Source of the DNA: Macrobrachium rosenbergii
Lineage: Eukaryota; Arthropoda; Malacostraca; Decapoda; Palaemonidae
Direction of reading: 5' to 3'
Assembly (NCBI RefSeq): GCF_040412425.1
Contig: NC_089781.1
Span: 49,417,227 to 49,481,226 of the forward strand
DNA length: 64,000 bases
Position 1 is the first letter of the stretch; each line of letters starts with the position of its first letter. This document shows positions 1 to 10,790 of the stretch, in pieces. The position numbers and the translations under genes are program-made. The notes beneath the pieces are model-generated. The model was not told the DNA's origin, did no database searches, and saw only the letters and a list, made by a program, of their open reading frames with translations.

Positions 1-1420
1 ATCTCCTCAACACCGATTCCTGCCAGTCCTCCCGTTGGCAACGGTACCCAGCGCACCTACCATCTGCTCCATCGCCCCACCAGTACGCCCAGCTGCTGAA
101 GGAGTTCCCGACGTATTCAGGCCCGAGCCCACCAGGTACCCGGGGCCCCAAAAACATGGCATCTACCACACACATGCAAGGTTCCGAGGCTTCCCCTCGG
201 TGCCTTCAGGAACAGATGGGGATATGGAACAGATGGGATCCAGCCTGTGGGCCTCTCCTCTCCACATGGTGCAGAAACCGAATGGCTCCTGGAGACCCTG
301 CGGCGACTACAGGAGGCTCAACCTCGCAACTGAACCTGACCATTATCCCCGCCCGAACATGCAGGATCTCATGGCCACCTTCCACAGTGCCAAAATATTT
401 TCTAAGTTGGTTCTTTTTGAAATCTTACTTTCAGGTGCCAGTTGCTCCAGAGGATATCCCGAAAACCGCCATCATCAAGCCTTTCGGGTCCTATGTCTTC
501 GCCTTCTCCCCCTTCGGCCTGAGGAATGCGGGGGCAACATTCCAGCGGCTCATGGATAGCATCCTGGGGGACCTGAAGTTCTGCGTCTGCTACGTGGATG
601 ATATCCTTATATTTTCCAGGTCCCATAAAGAGCATCAGCGGCACATCTGGGCAGTCCTGCAGCACCTGCAGAACGGCCTCGTCGTCAGATTCGACAAGTG
701 CACCTTCGGCGTCGAGAAAGCTGACTTCCTAGGCCACGAGATATCCCCGGATGGTGTCCGCCCGCTCACATCAAAGGTCGCAGCCATCACCAGGTTCCCC
801 GTCCCCACCTCCGTCAAGGCCGTCCAGGAGTTCCTTGAGATGGTGAATTACTACAGGAGGTTCATCCCCGGGATCGCACACACCATGGCCCCCCTGACAG
901 AGATCCTGAAAGGCCAACCGAAATCCTTAGTGTGGGGACACAGCCAGCAGCGGGCCTTCTCCCTGACAAAGGCCGCTCTCGCCGAGGCAACCGCCTTGGC
1001 CCACCAGGACCCCAGTGCTCCCCTCCAACTGACGACGGACGCCAGCAGCGTTGCATGTGGAGCCGTCCTGGAGCAGATTGTCGACGGCGCCTCCCAGCCC
1101 ATTGCCTTCTTCAGCAAAAAGTTCAACCCCGCGGAGGCCCGCTACAGCACCTTCGACAGGGAACTCTGCGCAGTATACCGGGCAGTCCGGCACTTCAAGT
1201 TCCTCCTGGAGGGTACGCCCTTCACAATCTACACGGACCACCAGCCGCTGGTCCACGCCTTCACCAAGCAGGGGGAGGCATGGTCTTCCAGACAGCAACG
1301 ACACCTCGCGGCCATCGCAGAGTTCACCTGCTCAGCCAGATACCTCCCTGGCAGGAAGAACCCTGTAGCAGACGCCCTCTCCAGGATTGAGCTCAATGCG
1401 GTGCAGCTTGGGATCAACTA
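1..1420 (+). pseudogene. pol: Element A pol: protease tail, reverse transcriptase and RNase H
   Basis: This part of the polyprotein copies element RNA into DNA. The segment after about 80 resembles the start of RT (a QLLKEFPDVF-like motif). The catalytic YVDD lies at 591-602, followed by the thumb region with FLGHEISPDGVRP and NYYRRFIPG motifs. RNase H begins near 1,030 with LTTDAS and continues through FDRELCAVYRAVRHFKFLLEG and TDHQPLVHAF, ending in VADALSRIE near 1,385. The frame is broken near 415, where the left copy has five T bases and the right copy (near 57,875) has four, so the upstream RT fingers are in another frame. From there the frame stays open to 1,757. Cytoplasmic replication within a Gag particle is family knowledge. 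Confidence 0.88.
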
Positions 1421-2745
1421 CGAGGACCTCGCCTGGGAGCAGGCTGCCGACCCGGAGACTCCAGCCTACCACACCGCCATCACGTCCCTGAAGTGGAGGG
1501 ATGTGTCCCTCGTGGCGGGGTCCAAATCTCCTCTGCGATGTCAGCACCGCCAGCCTCACCTCCTGGTGCCCGCCTCCTGTCGCCGCCAGGTATTCGGACG
1601 TCATCCATGGGCTCTCCCACCCCTCCGGCAGGACGACGCCAAGCTGCTGACAGAAAAGTTTGTCTGGCACGGAATGTGGAAGGATGTGAGGACCTGGGCG
1701 AGACAGTGCCTTCAGTGCCAAACCAGCAAAATTGGTCATCACACCGAGTCCGAGTAGGCGAGTTTCCACAACTGGGGCGGCGGTTTGTCCATATACACAT
1801 CGACGTTGTTGGGCCTCTTCCCCCCATCAGGCGGGGCCAGATATCTCCTGACGATTGTCGACCGCTCAACCAGATGGCCCGAAGCTACGTCCATGCAGGA
1901 AGCCACCACCAGTGCGTGTGTTGAGGCCCTCCTTTCCAGCTGGATCAGCTGGTTCGGTGTCCCCGGACCACATAACCACCGGGGAGGGCCCTGCCTTCTT
2001 GTCTGAATTGTGGTCCGCCCTGGCATGCCTGCTGGGGACAGCTCATCACACCACCACCACCTACAACCCCGCAGCCAATAGCTTGGTTGAGCGTTTCCAC
2101 AGGTCCCTGAAGGCGTCCCTCATGGCCCGCTACACCGCTGAGGACTGGAAATACCAGCTGCAGTGGGTCCTTCTCGGGCTGAGAACCGCCCCCAGAGTCA
2201 AGGGTGACACGTCCGCAGCTGAGAAAATCTATGACAAGCCTCTCGCAGTCCCGGGCGAACTAGCCACAAAGACCGCCACAACCCATCTGTCCAGAGGCTT
2301 CACGATATAGTTGGCAAGTTCGCCCCTGTAAGGACATACACCGACAGGTCAGTTGCCTTCACGCTGCCCAGCTTGTCCTCCACCACTCACGTCTTGATCC
2401 GGATGACACCGTCTGCCCACCACTGACCAGGCCCTACAGGGGCCCTTCCACATGCTGGAAAGGAATAACAAGGCTTTCCGGCTTGCCCTTCACGGAAAGG
2501 ACGACTGGGTGTCGGTTGACCGCATCAAGCCTGCCCTCCTGGAGGAGGACACGCCACCGCACCGCACCCTCCGCCCGAGCAGTCGTCTCCCGCAGCTGGG
2601 TCGCCGCAGAAAGAGGACATGCGGCCGCCCCGGAAACATCCACCCACACCCGCAGCCAACCGCTCCCCACGCACAGCACAACCCCCTCACTTCACGTAGC
2701 CGCAGCACCCTCAGCACCCCAGCAGATACGCTGATTAATCAGATG
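1421..2745 (+). pseudogene. pol: Element A pol: integrase with GPY/F module
   Basis: Integrase inserts the cDNA into the chromosome. The N-terminal zinc-binding region shows VWHG and CLQCQ near 1,655-1,720; a stop at about 1,755 then breaks the frame. The catalytic core follows with HIHIDVVGPLP near 1,795 and NSLVERFHRSLKA near 2,075. In this copy the second catalytic aspartate is lost: the right copy reads TTDRGPAF, here TTGEGPAF near 1,975. The C-terminal module RPYRGPF...DDWVSVDRIKP lies at about 2,430-2,535, followed by a proline- and serine-rich tail. The lost aspartate and frame breaks mean no active integrase can come from this copy as written. Confidence 0.87.
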
Positions 2746-2758
2746 TTACCCACGTCTT

Positions 2759-2768
2759 GGGGCGGGAG
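2759..2768 (+). promoter_or_regulatory. Polypurine tract of element A
   Basis: GGGGCGGGAG lies four bases upstream of the 3' LTR start. This is the expected position and composition for the plus-strand DNA primer of an LTR retrotransposon. Confidence 0.7.
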
Positions 2769-2772
2769 TATT

Positions 2773-3163
2773 TGTAAAGTCCCTGCTGAGCGGGTTTTCT
2801 GTGATGGTGACCTGTTTTCTTTGCCTCTCCTAGGATCGCTGCTCCTAGGATAACGGGTCATGCAGATCCAGTCATACCCAATCATTTAAATTGATTTATG
2901 TAAATATTTACCTGTCACCTACTTTTATGTTATGTGTTTCTTTTTCTCAGGTATCAGAATGTATCCAACTAAGTTATTGTCCATTTGTGTAACTCAAAGT
3001 GTATTTGTTCATTGTATTCATTGTCAAGTGTTATTGACCTCAGGTCACCCTAGTTCTCATTGTATTCCTCGGTGTGACGTCAGTCCGCTGCTATATAAAC
3101 CACCTGTGTCCTCAATAAATCAGCAGTGACCTTATCCTGCTCGTTTCTTTCGCACCTCTTAAA
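2773..3163 (+). repeat. 3' LTR of element A (left arm)
   Basis: The LTR starts TGTAAAGTCC and ends CTCTTAAA, the limits shared with the 5' LTR at 59,787-60,175. It carries a perfect CRE-like TGACGTCA at 3,075-3,082, a TATA box (CTATATAAAC) at 3,091-3,100 and a polyadenylation signal AATAAA at 3,114-3,119, which is a normal LTR promoter and terminator layout. The ends are TG...AA rather than TG...CA. Confidence 0.85.
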
Positions 3164-3699
3164 ACCTGTATGATTATGTTGTTATTAGGTAAAAGAAAAA
3201 CCGCTAAAAGCCTTACGTAACAGCAACACCGTGCTCCCCTTGCGGTTTCTAAGTTTCGGGGAGATATCTCTCAACCCAATTCAGTACTAACAAGGATGAC
3301 ACACTAATATTATTAATGAATAGTACCAAAATTAAGTACTTCCACTTACTAGCAGTCCATGTATCTCTAGAGAGTACACTGGTTGATTTTCAGACCTTAG
3401 AGGACTTGCTATGTTACCTCGTTTCTATGAGTTACTTGCGTAACTTTAAAGTATGAACACAACACAAAGTTTATTAGATCAAATTATATTCACCATTAAT
3501 AAAAATTGAAATACAGGAAAAATGAGATAAAATGGAGGGATATTGGAATGCACTTGTTAAATTTCAGCTTAAAATTAATTTGATAACTAAAGTTCAAAAC
3601 TATCAAATGTGTAATTATATAACAGATATGTCGACAAAATCTTCTGCAGGTATTTTGCCAACATGAACGTCCTATCTAGCTGGTTTAAAATATCAATAG
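3164..3699. other. AT-rich spacer, no gene seen
   Basis: This is AT-rich DNA between element A and the LTR B fragment. No open frame with recognisable homology and no RNA gene was seen. Its mirror is 54,596-55,116. Confidence 0.7.
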
Positions 3700-3894
3700 T
3701 GTAAGGGCATCAGATCGCCTCTCCATTCTTGTGTTTTGCTCTTCATATGTACATTAATCACGTCATATATGTTACTTGTTATTATTTCAGATTCTTTATG
3801 TATCTCATTGTATGCATCATTGTACGGCCTTTCCGCCGATATATATATCTGCCTTTTACGTTCTGTAACGCATTATACATGTCTTGTGAGGCTT
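3700..3894 (+). repeat. Partial LTR, B' type, cut by an inverted LTR
   Basis: It starts TGTAAGGGCATCAGATCGCC and follows the B' LTR (8,680-9,074) up to the GCATTATACATGTCT motif, then stops at the CA terminus of an oppositely oriented LTR. Where the B' LTR has a long (TA)n, this copy has only a short ATATATATAT tract. The junction looks like one LTR element inserted into another. Confidence 0.75.
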
Positions 3895-4228
3895 CAAGGA
3901 AAAGTCAGAGGTGAAAGACTGATTCTTTATTATTCTCGACAGGTGTTTATAAGACAAAAAGCGGACGTAAAGGTAGCGGGCGACCCGAGACCCCCTGCGG
4001 CGTCCATACAGGATTTGTGCTTTTTGGCAAGCATAAAAATACGTACAGCATTTGTTACATGACATATAAAAGGTAGATATACATATCAGCAGAAAGGCCG
4101 TACAATGATGCATAAGATGAGGTACACAAGGAATCTGAAATAAAGACAGGTAAAATACATGACATGATTAATGTGCATCTGATAGGAGAAACACAAGGAA
4201 AGAGAGGCGCGATTTGACGCCCTTAAAA
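3895..4228 (-). repeat. 3' LTR of element B (left arm)
   Basis: Read on the minus strand, it follows a polypurine tract at about 4,231-4,248 (GGGGGCGGGGAGGAG) and ends in CTCACA. It contains a TATA-like TTATAAAC and an AATAAA close to its end. It is similar to the B' LTR but clearly diverged. The first bases read TTTAAGGG instead of TGTAAGGG, so the terminal TG seems lost. Confidence 0.75.
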
Positions 4229-4269
4229 TACTCCTCCCCGCCCCCAAGACAATAATTAGAGGAGCAATT

Positions 4270-5487
4270 ATTGGATGAAGCACCTTAATCATGGAGGTGC
4301 TGAGGGAGCCGGAGCGGGACCCTGCTTCTGGAGAACTGTGGGCACAGGGTGGGGCAGACACCTGGGGATGGCTGGATGTGGGTATTGCAGGGGAACTCTG
4401 GGGCATCTGCCTAATTCTTTGCAAACTTCACTGTCTAACAGGAATGCAGGTTTCAGTCTGTCAATGGTGATCCAGTCCTCCCGGCCGTGAATGTCGAAGA
4501 GGAATGCTTTGCTGGCCTGCCTGATGACTCGGTGGGGCCTCCTGTAGGGCCTGGTTAAGGTCGGGTGGCGAGTGTCCACCCTGACAAAGATGTAGGCGCA
4601 GGGAGTGTAAGGTGGGTGGGCTGTAGGTGACTGTTCTGTCGGTGAAGGTCTTGTGGCAGGGCACGAACCTTTGTGCGAGTTCCCTCAACCTTGGGATGGT
4701 GATGTCGGCACTGTCGGCCTACTTTCTCAGCTGGGGAAGCATCACCATTTGCTCTCAGTGGTGCAGACACCCAGCAGGACCCAGGGCAGCTGTTCCTTCC
4801 ACTTCTTGTCGGTGCAACGTGCCATGAGCTGCTTTAAAAGAGTGGTGCGCCCTCTCGACCATGCCCTTCACTGCAGGATTGTATGCTCTTGTGCTATGTA
4901 GAGTTGTACCCACCAGGTGTGCCAAGGAGACCCAAAGCTCTGACAGGAAGGCAGGTCCCCTGTCTGTGATGATGCTGTCTGGCACTCCAAAGCAGCTTAT
5001 CCCACAGGGGAGGAGGACCTCTGCGCATGATGTCGTTGATGCCTCGTCCATGGGGGTTGCTTCGGGCCAGCAGGTGGAGCAGTCTGTGAACGTCAGGAGG
5101 TATCTGGCTCCCCTCGACTGCGGAAGGGACCCGACGACGTCGATGTGGATGTGGCGGAACCGCCGACGAGGCTGAGGAAAACCGCCAATCCTGGATTCAG
5201 TGTGCCGGATGTTTTGTTAGTCTGGCACGGGATGCAGCTCCTGGCCACTGTCGGATGTCCTTGTTGATGCCGTGCCAGACGAACTTGTCAGTCATGAGGC
5301 GTGCCGTTGTGCACCACAATGGATGGGAGAGGCCGTGGACAATGTCGAACACTTGTTTCCTCCTCAATGCGGGCACCAGGGTGTGTGGGTGGCCTGTGCT
5401 GGTGTCACAGAGGAGAGTTGTGACCAATTTTCCTAAGGGCACATCTTCCCACTTGAGGGCCATCACTGCTGTCCTGTAGTCCGCCAT
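4270..5487 (-). pseudogene. pol: Element B integrase
   Basis: On the minus strand the zinc-binding region (FVWHGINKDIR near 5,265) is followed by the catalytic core, with HIHIDVVGSLPQ near 5,140, ITDRGPAFLSELW near 4,960 and VERAHHSFKAA near 4,855. The C-terminal RPYRRPH...REDWITIDRLKPAFLLDSE module lies at about 4,430-4,560. All three catalytic acidic residues can be seen, but in three separate frames. This copy cannot make one continuous protein as written. Confidence 0.83.
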
Positions 5488-6972
5488 CTCTGGATCCGCT
5501 GCTTGTTCCCTCGCGAGGTCTTCGTAGTCGATGCCGAGGTGAGGGAATTGATCTCTATTCTTGACAGAGCATCAGCCACTGGGTTTTTCTTGTCAGGGAC
5601 GTAGTTGATGGTGCAACCGAACTCGGAGATGGCGGTTAGGTGCTGCTGTTGCCTTGCAGACCAGGCGTCCTCCTGTTTTGCAAATGCGCGCACCAAGGGT
5701 TTGTGGCTTGTTAGGATTGTGAATTTGGTTCCCTCCAGCAGGTACTTGAAGTGCCTCACGGTCTGGTAGATAGCCAGCAGCTCTCTGTCGAAGGCGCAGT
5801 AGCAGGTCTCGGCTGGCAAAAACTTGTGGCTGAAGAAGGCCAAGGGCTGGGGCGTGCCGTTCACCAGTTGCTCTATTACTGCACCGCAGGCAATGTTGCT
5901 GGTGTCCGTTGTCAACCTGAGGGCAGTGGTGGGGTTGTGGTGAGTTAAGGTGGGGGCACTGGAGAGGCCTTTTTCATCTGGATGAATGCCTGCTGCTGTG
6001 GAGCTTCCCACATTAGTGTTTTTGGTCTCCCCTTCATGATTGACGTCAGGGGGTACATGATGTGGGCGATGTCTGGGATGAAGTGCCGGTAGTAATTTAT
6101 CATCCCAAGGAACTCCTGAAGGGCCTTGATGGTTTGGGGATCCAGGAAATTTTCTATAGCTTTTACTTCAGAGGTGGTGGGGCGCACTCCTGCTGGGGAA
6201 ATCTTGTGGCCCAGGAAGTCTACTTTCTCTTTCCCAAAGATGCATTTGTCAAACCTGACAACTAATCCGCTGTCCTGCAGGCGTTTCACGATGGCGTGGA
6301 CATGGAGAAGCTGTTCCTCTGGGGACCTGGAAAAATGAGGATGTCATCGACATAGCAGATGCAGAAGGGAAGATCTCCCAAGATTTGGTATCCATCAGGC
6401 GCTGGAAGGTGGCGCCTGCTTCCTGAGATCAAAGGTGGAATAGGAAAATGTGTAGCTTCTGAAGGGCGTGATGATGGCAGTCTTTGGGATGTCGTTGGGA
6501 TGCACAGGGACTTGGAAGTATGACTTCAGTAGACCCATCTTATAGAAAAAATTTTGGCTCCATGGAGGGCACCCATCAGGTCCTGCATGTTAGGGAGGGA
6601 GTAGTGATCTGGTGTTGTTATCAAATTCAGGCACTGATAGTTCCTGCAGGGCCTCCATGAGCCATCGGATTTCTTTTTACCAAGTGGAGAGGGGATGCCC
6701 ACGGGCTTGATGCCTTTTACAAACGCCCATGCGTTCCATTTTTGTGAAGACCCGTTTGGCGTCTTGTAACTTCTTAGGGACAGATATCGGAGCTTGGCAT
6801 GGTTTGGTGGGCCTGTCGTGGTGATGTGGTGGAAGATGCCATGCTTTGCCGAAGCCCCAGGTGACTGGCGCAGTTCTGGTTTGAACACATCTGGGAATTC
6901 CTGTAGGAGGGACATGTAGCTGTTGGGGCTGTGGAGCATATGGAGGGCATCCTGGGTCGATTGAAATATATT
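5463..6972 (-). pseudogene. pol: Element B reverse transcriptase and RNase H
   Basis: The minus strand carries RT start motifs (LLQEFPDVFKPELR) near 6,900, then SDGSWRPCRNYQCLNL near 6,650, and the catalytic YVDD at 6,343-6,354. RNase H follows with LRLTTDTSNIACGAVIEQ near 5,900 and FDRELLAIYQTVRHFKYLLEG near 5,770. Several indels split the frame here, whereas the right-arm copy is open across RT and most of RNase H (51,296-52,576). Confidence 0.85.
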
Positions 6973-8440
6973 TTGGCCTTCTTCAGCCACAAGTTTTTGC
7001 CAGCAGAGACCAGCTACAGCACCTTTCGACGGGGAGCTTCTGGCTATCTACCAGGCCATGAGACACTTCAAGTACCTGCTGGAGGGGACCAAATTCACAA
7101 TCCTAACAGATCACAAACCCATGGTGCATGCATTTGCAAAGCCGGGAGACGCGTGGTCTGCAAGGCAACACATCTGACCACCATCTCCGAATTCGGGTGC
7201 ACCACCAACTACGTCCCTGGCATGAAGAACCCAGTAGCCGACACCCTGTCGAGAGTAGAAATCAATCCCCTTCACCTTGGCATCGACTACAAAGACCTGG
7301 CAAAAGAACAAGCAGCAGACCCAGAAACGGCAGACTATAGGACGGCAGTGACGGCTCTTAAGTGGGAAGATGTGCCCTTAGCAAACTCAAACACAACTCT
7401 CCTCTGCGACACCAGCACAGGCCGCCCCCACCGCCTAGTACCCGCCTCGAGGAGGAAGCAGGTGTTCAACATAGTCCACAGTCTCTCCCATCCATCAGGG
7501 TGCACAACGGCACTCTTCATGACTGACAAGTTCATCTGGCATGGCATCAACAAGGACATCCGGCTGTGGGCAAGGAGCTGCATCCCATGCCAGGTGAGCA
7601 AAACGTCCCGGCACACAGAGTCCAGGGTCGGCAACTTCCCCCAGCCCTGTTAGTGCTTCGGCCACATCCACATCGAAGTCGTCGGGCCTCTTCCGCAGTC
7701 AGGAGGAGCCAGATACCTCCTGATGATCGCAGACTGCTCCACTCACTGGCCCAAGGTAACCCCCATGGAGGAGGCATCAACAGCGTCATGTGCAGAAGCC
7801 CTCCTCTCCAGTTGGATCAGCCATTTCTGAGTGCCAGACAGCATCACTACAGACAAGGGTCCAGCCTTCCTGTCAGAGCTCTGGGTCTCCTTGGCACGCC
7901 TGATGGGTACAACATTACACAGCACAATGGCCTACAACCCTGCAATGAACGGCATGGTCGAGAGAGCACACCACTCTCTTAAGGGCAGCTCATGGCCCAT
8001 TGCACTGACAAGAGGTGGAAGGAACAGCTCCTCGGGTTCTGATAGGTCTCTGCACCGCACAGAAGGCAAATGGCGACACCTCCTGCCGAGAAAGTCTATG
8101 GGGAGACACTGGCCGTTCCCAGAGAATTCTTCCCGCCATCAGCCGACGGCGCCAACACCCCCTCTCGAGGTTGAGGGAACTTGCACAGAAGTTCGTGCCC
8201 TGCCATAAGACCTTCATCAACAGAACCACCACCTACAGCACACCCGCCTTATGGCTCCTGCGCCTACGTCTTCGTTAGGGTGGACACCCATCGGCCGCCC
8301 CCAACCAGGCCCTACAGGGGCCCCACCAAGTCATCAGGCGGGCCGCCAAGGCATACCCTCTGGACATCCATTGGCTGGAAGACTGGATCACCATCGACAG
8401 GTTGAAGCCTGCATTCCTGTTGGACAGCGGTACGTGAGGA
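6973..8440 (+). pseudogene. pol: Element B' RNase H fragment and integrase
   Basis: RNase H motifs (HFKYLLEGTKFTILTDHKP, VADTLSRVEIN) occupy 6,975-7,290, followed by the zinc-binding region FIWHGINKDIRLWARSCIPC at about 7,530-7,590. In the core the usual HIHIDVVG reads HIHIEVVG near 7,670, so the first catalytic aspartate is a glutamate. A TGA lies near 7,829 (SHF-stop-VPDS). Both changes are also present in the right arm, so they predate the duplication. VERAHHSLK lies near 7,965 and the RPYRGPH-like module at about 8,310-8,420. Dead element. Confidence 0.85.
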
Positions 8441-8679
8441 GGCAGGCAGGCGCCCCAGAGTTCCCCCTCAGTACCTCCCCACAGACACACCCACTTCCCC
8501 ACCAAAGCTGGGTCCGGGACGGCCCAGGGGAAACATTGAGCCAACCCCAGGTGTCAGTTCCACCCCATGCCCACAGTTCTCCAAGAGTTGGGGCCAACTC
8601 CAACTGCCTCAGCATTTGCTTGATTAATGTTGTTTCATCCAATAATTGCTCCTTTAATTATTGTGTGGGAGTTAGTATT

Positions 8680-8809
8680 TGTAAGGGTGTCAAATCGCCG
8701 CTCCATTCTTGTGTTTCGCTCTTCATATGTACATTAATCACATCATATATGTTACTTGTTATTATTTCAGATTCTTTATGTATCTCACTGTATGCATCAT
8801 TGTACGGCC

Positions 8810-8894
<85 letters not shown>

Positions 8895-9074
8895 TTTTAC
8901 ATGTTCTGTAACGCATTATATATGTCTTCTTATGCCTGTTAACAAACACAACTTCTGTATGGGCGCAGCGGGACTCAGGTCGCCCGCTACCTTTCCATCC
9001 ACTTTCCGCATTATAAACGCCTGTCGAGAATAATAAAGAATCAGTCTTTCACTTGACATTTCTTGAACCTTACA
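8680..9074 (+). repeat. 3' LTR of element B' with internal (TA)n
   Basis: The LTR runs from TGTAAGGGTG to CCTTACA, with canonical TG...CA ends. TATAAA lies at 9,012-9,017 and AATAAA at 9,032-9,037. A long (TA)n tract sits inside it, where related LTRs have a short TA run. Confidence 0.8.
8813..8891. repeat. (TA)n microsatellite
   Basis: About 39 uninterrupted TA dinucleotides inside the B' LTR. The mirror tract at 49,402-49,473 is about 72 bases, so the two arms differ in length here. Confidence 0.97.
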
Positions 9075-9470
9075 ATAGAATTATGCTAGAGTCACATTGG
9101 CGATTCAAGGCCACAACCTTCGTAATAGCTGGGTTTGGCGACCAATCGGCACCAGTCGCCGTCTTGGGCCACAAAAAGATAATAACAATAATAATAATGT
9201 CAGCTAATTACGACACCATGACATCATACGCAACAACCCATTTACGACAGCATTTTGCACGTCGAAATGAGATTACCTATTCACGTAGTCCTACACGCAA
9301 GTTGCTGATGATTTAGGCCACGCCCACATTCAACGGTTTTTACAGGATGGCGACTTCCGGAGGGTATGACAAATTGCTATTTAGTTACGTCCCATGCCGA
9401 TAGACACAACGCCACCGCCATGTGTCGTGAAAATGCCTTTTTGTAGGCTACTTCAGAAAATCATGTTGAA
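9075..9470. other. Possible remnant of a non-autonomous TIR element
   Basis: The GTCACATTGGCGATTCAAGG motif and repeated GGCGAC words resemble the sequence at 10,875-10,910 (GTCACACTTTGGCGATTCAAG). That region belongs to the TIR element near the array. No coding potential was seen. Relation to a specific transposon family is unproven. Mirror: 48,830-49,215. Confidence 0.3.
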
Positions 9471-9724
9471 ACATTCTGATAAATTGTATCGATTGCAATC
9501 AACTCGGTGACTTATTTATATAAAAGAAAAGCATGCTTCAAAACTATGTAAAATTCTTGAATAAAAGTTAAAATTGAAAAATATTTATGTTATAAAATAC
9601 ATTTTCTTTTATGTTGCATTCTGTGTTATATTTATCTATATCTGAAGTTCTTTGAGTATATCAAGAATAATAAAAAGCTTGAATCCAAAATATATTTCAA
9701 TCAAGAAACAAAGGCAATTGTGGG

Positions 9725-9790
<66 letters not shown>

Positions 9791-10399
9791 TCCTTGGGAT
9801 GTATTTTACTTATTATTAGTTTTCATGTGTTATTTACCTTTATCTGAAATTCTGAAAATATTTAAAAAGTGCTGCTACTTTTGATTTGCACATTTTTAAA
9901 AAGTTTAATTTTCTCTTTACCTGAACTTATAAAAATATATCATGCCCTCATTCATATCCAGTTTAATATTGTTGATTTACACATTATTTTTGACAAGTTT
10001 TAAGTTTCATTTTTTCTTTATCTGAACTTATGAAAATATCAACCTTCATTCACATTAAGTTTAATAACCTTGTAAATATTGGAGATGGTTTGTACAGTAG
10101 TTAAGGAAATTGTTACCCAAAAATTACTGTGGTCAACATTTCAAGAAAAAGTATTGTTATAGAAAAAATTATTGCTTTTGGAAAATTTAGTACGTACACA
10201 ATAAAAACATTTTACACAATTTATTATATTATACAAATATACACATATACAGTTTATAGTAGCAGGAGAATTTACAGTATCATATACAGAAGGTACAAAA
10301 AGAATTAACAGTAGCATTATTAGAGAACAGTTACAAGAACTTTTTTCTTTTGATTATTGTGTGAACAATAACAAAAAAAAGAGCCAAAATAGGCTACAC
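9471..10399. other. AT-rich region without a gene
   Basis: Strongly AT-rich. Two internal stretches near 9,850-9,920 and 9,990-10,050 resemble each other (phrases such as TATCTGAACTTATGAAAATAT), suggesting old local duplication. No recognisable open frame. A (CT)n tract lies inside. Confidence 0.65.
9728..9787. repeat. (CT)n microsatellite
   Basis: About 30 CT dinucleotides. It is mirrored as (GA)n at 48,495-48,561. Confidence 0.97.
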
Positions 10400-10780
10400 T
10401 GTAAAGTCCCCGCTCAACGGGTTTTCTATGAAGAACCTCTTTTTTCTACGATGCCCTCACAGCTGACCCTAGGTCGGAGTACTCAGCCTTTATTATCATT
10501 ATGTAATTGTACATTTATTATCTATTCATTTTTGCCCTTATGCACAGTGTATGTGCCAGAGTATTTTTGTGTCTAATCTGCTATTGTTAATTATCACGTT
10601 ATCTGTATGTACCTGCCCTGTTTTATGTAGAGAATAGTTTTGACCTCGTGGCACTTGTATATTTTTTGTATTGACGTCCATGTATACGCCGACGTCAGCA
10701 CGCCACTTTATAAGCGGCCGCTTCCTAAATAAGCTAGCAGTTCTTGTCTACCTGCTCTTTCTTTCGCACACTCTCAAACA
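10400..10780 (+). repeat. Solo LTR of A-related family (A2)
   Basis: Starts TGTAAAGTCCCCGCTCAACG like the LTR of element A and ends CTCTCAAACA after the same TTTCTTTCGCAC motif, but the middle differs. It has GACGTC motifs near 10,675 and 10,691, and a TATA box (TATAA) at 10,709-10,713. No pol or gag sequence adjoins it, so it is a solo LTR. CTAC occurs just before (10,394-10,397) and just after (10,781-10,784) it, a possible target duplication if the LTR includes two bases before TG. Confidence 0.75.
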
Positions 10781-10790
10781 CTACGACGCA

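Larger units (their letters stand above)
1..3163 (+). mobile_element. Ty3/gypsy element A, 5'-truncated by window edge
   Basis: The sequence enters at the end of the protease region and continues through reverse transcriptase, RNase H, integrase, a GPY/F-type C-terminal module, a polypurine tract and a 3' LTR. The gene order RT-RH-INT identifies the Ty3/gypsy superfamily. It is the mirror copy of the complete minus-strand element at 55,117-60,175. The gag gene and 5' LTR would lie before position 1. Confidence 0.92.
3895..6972 (-). mobile_element. Ty3/gypsy element B, 5'-truncated
   Basis: Minus-strand order is RT, RNase H, integrase, GPY/F module, polypurine tract and LTR. Gag, protease and the 5' LTR are missing: the element stops at about 6,972, where RNase H sequence of B' begins in the opposite orientation. 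The mirror copy is 51,300-54,400. Confidence 0.85.
6973..9074 (+). mobile_element. Ty3/gypsy element B', truncated inside RNase H
   Basis: This is a plus-strand remnant with the second half of RNase H, integrase, GPY/F module and LTR. It begins abruptly at AFFSHKFLPAE, the point where element B ends in the opposite orientation. Its protein is close to, but distinct from, element B. Mirror copy: 49,216-51,314. Confidence 0.85.

Noticed and set aside
2441..2745. Chromodomain at the C-terminus of element A integrase
   Set aside because: Only a GPY/F-type module and a proline/serine/arginine-rich tail are seen; no chromodomain aromatic pattern.
8251..9060. Open frame through the (TA)n tract giving a poly Ile-Tyr stretch (8,251-9,033) and its mirror near 49,224-49,634
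   Set aside because: It is driven by the dinucleotide repeat and covers an LTR; the integrase tail it starts from ends before.
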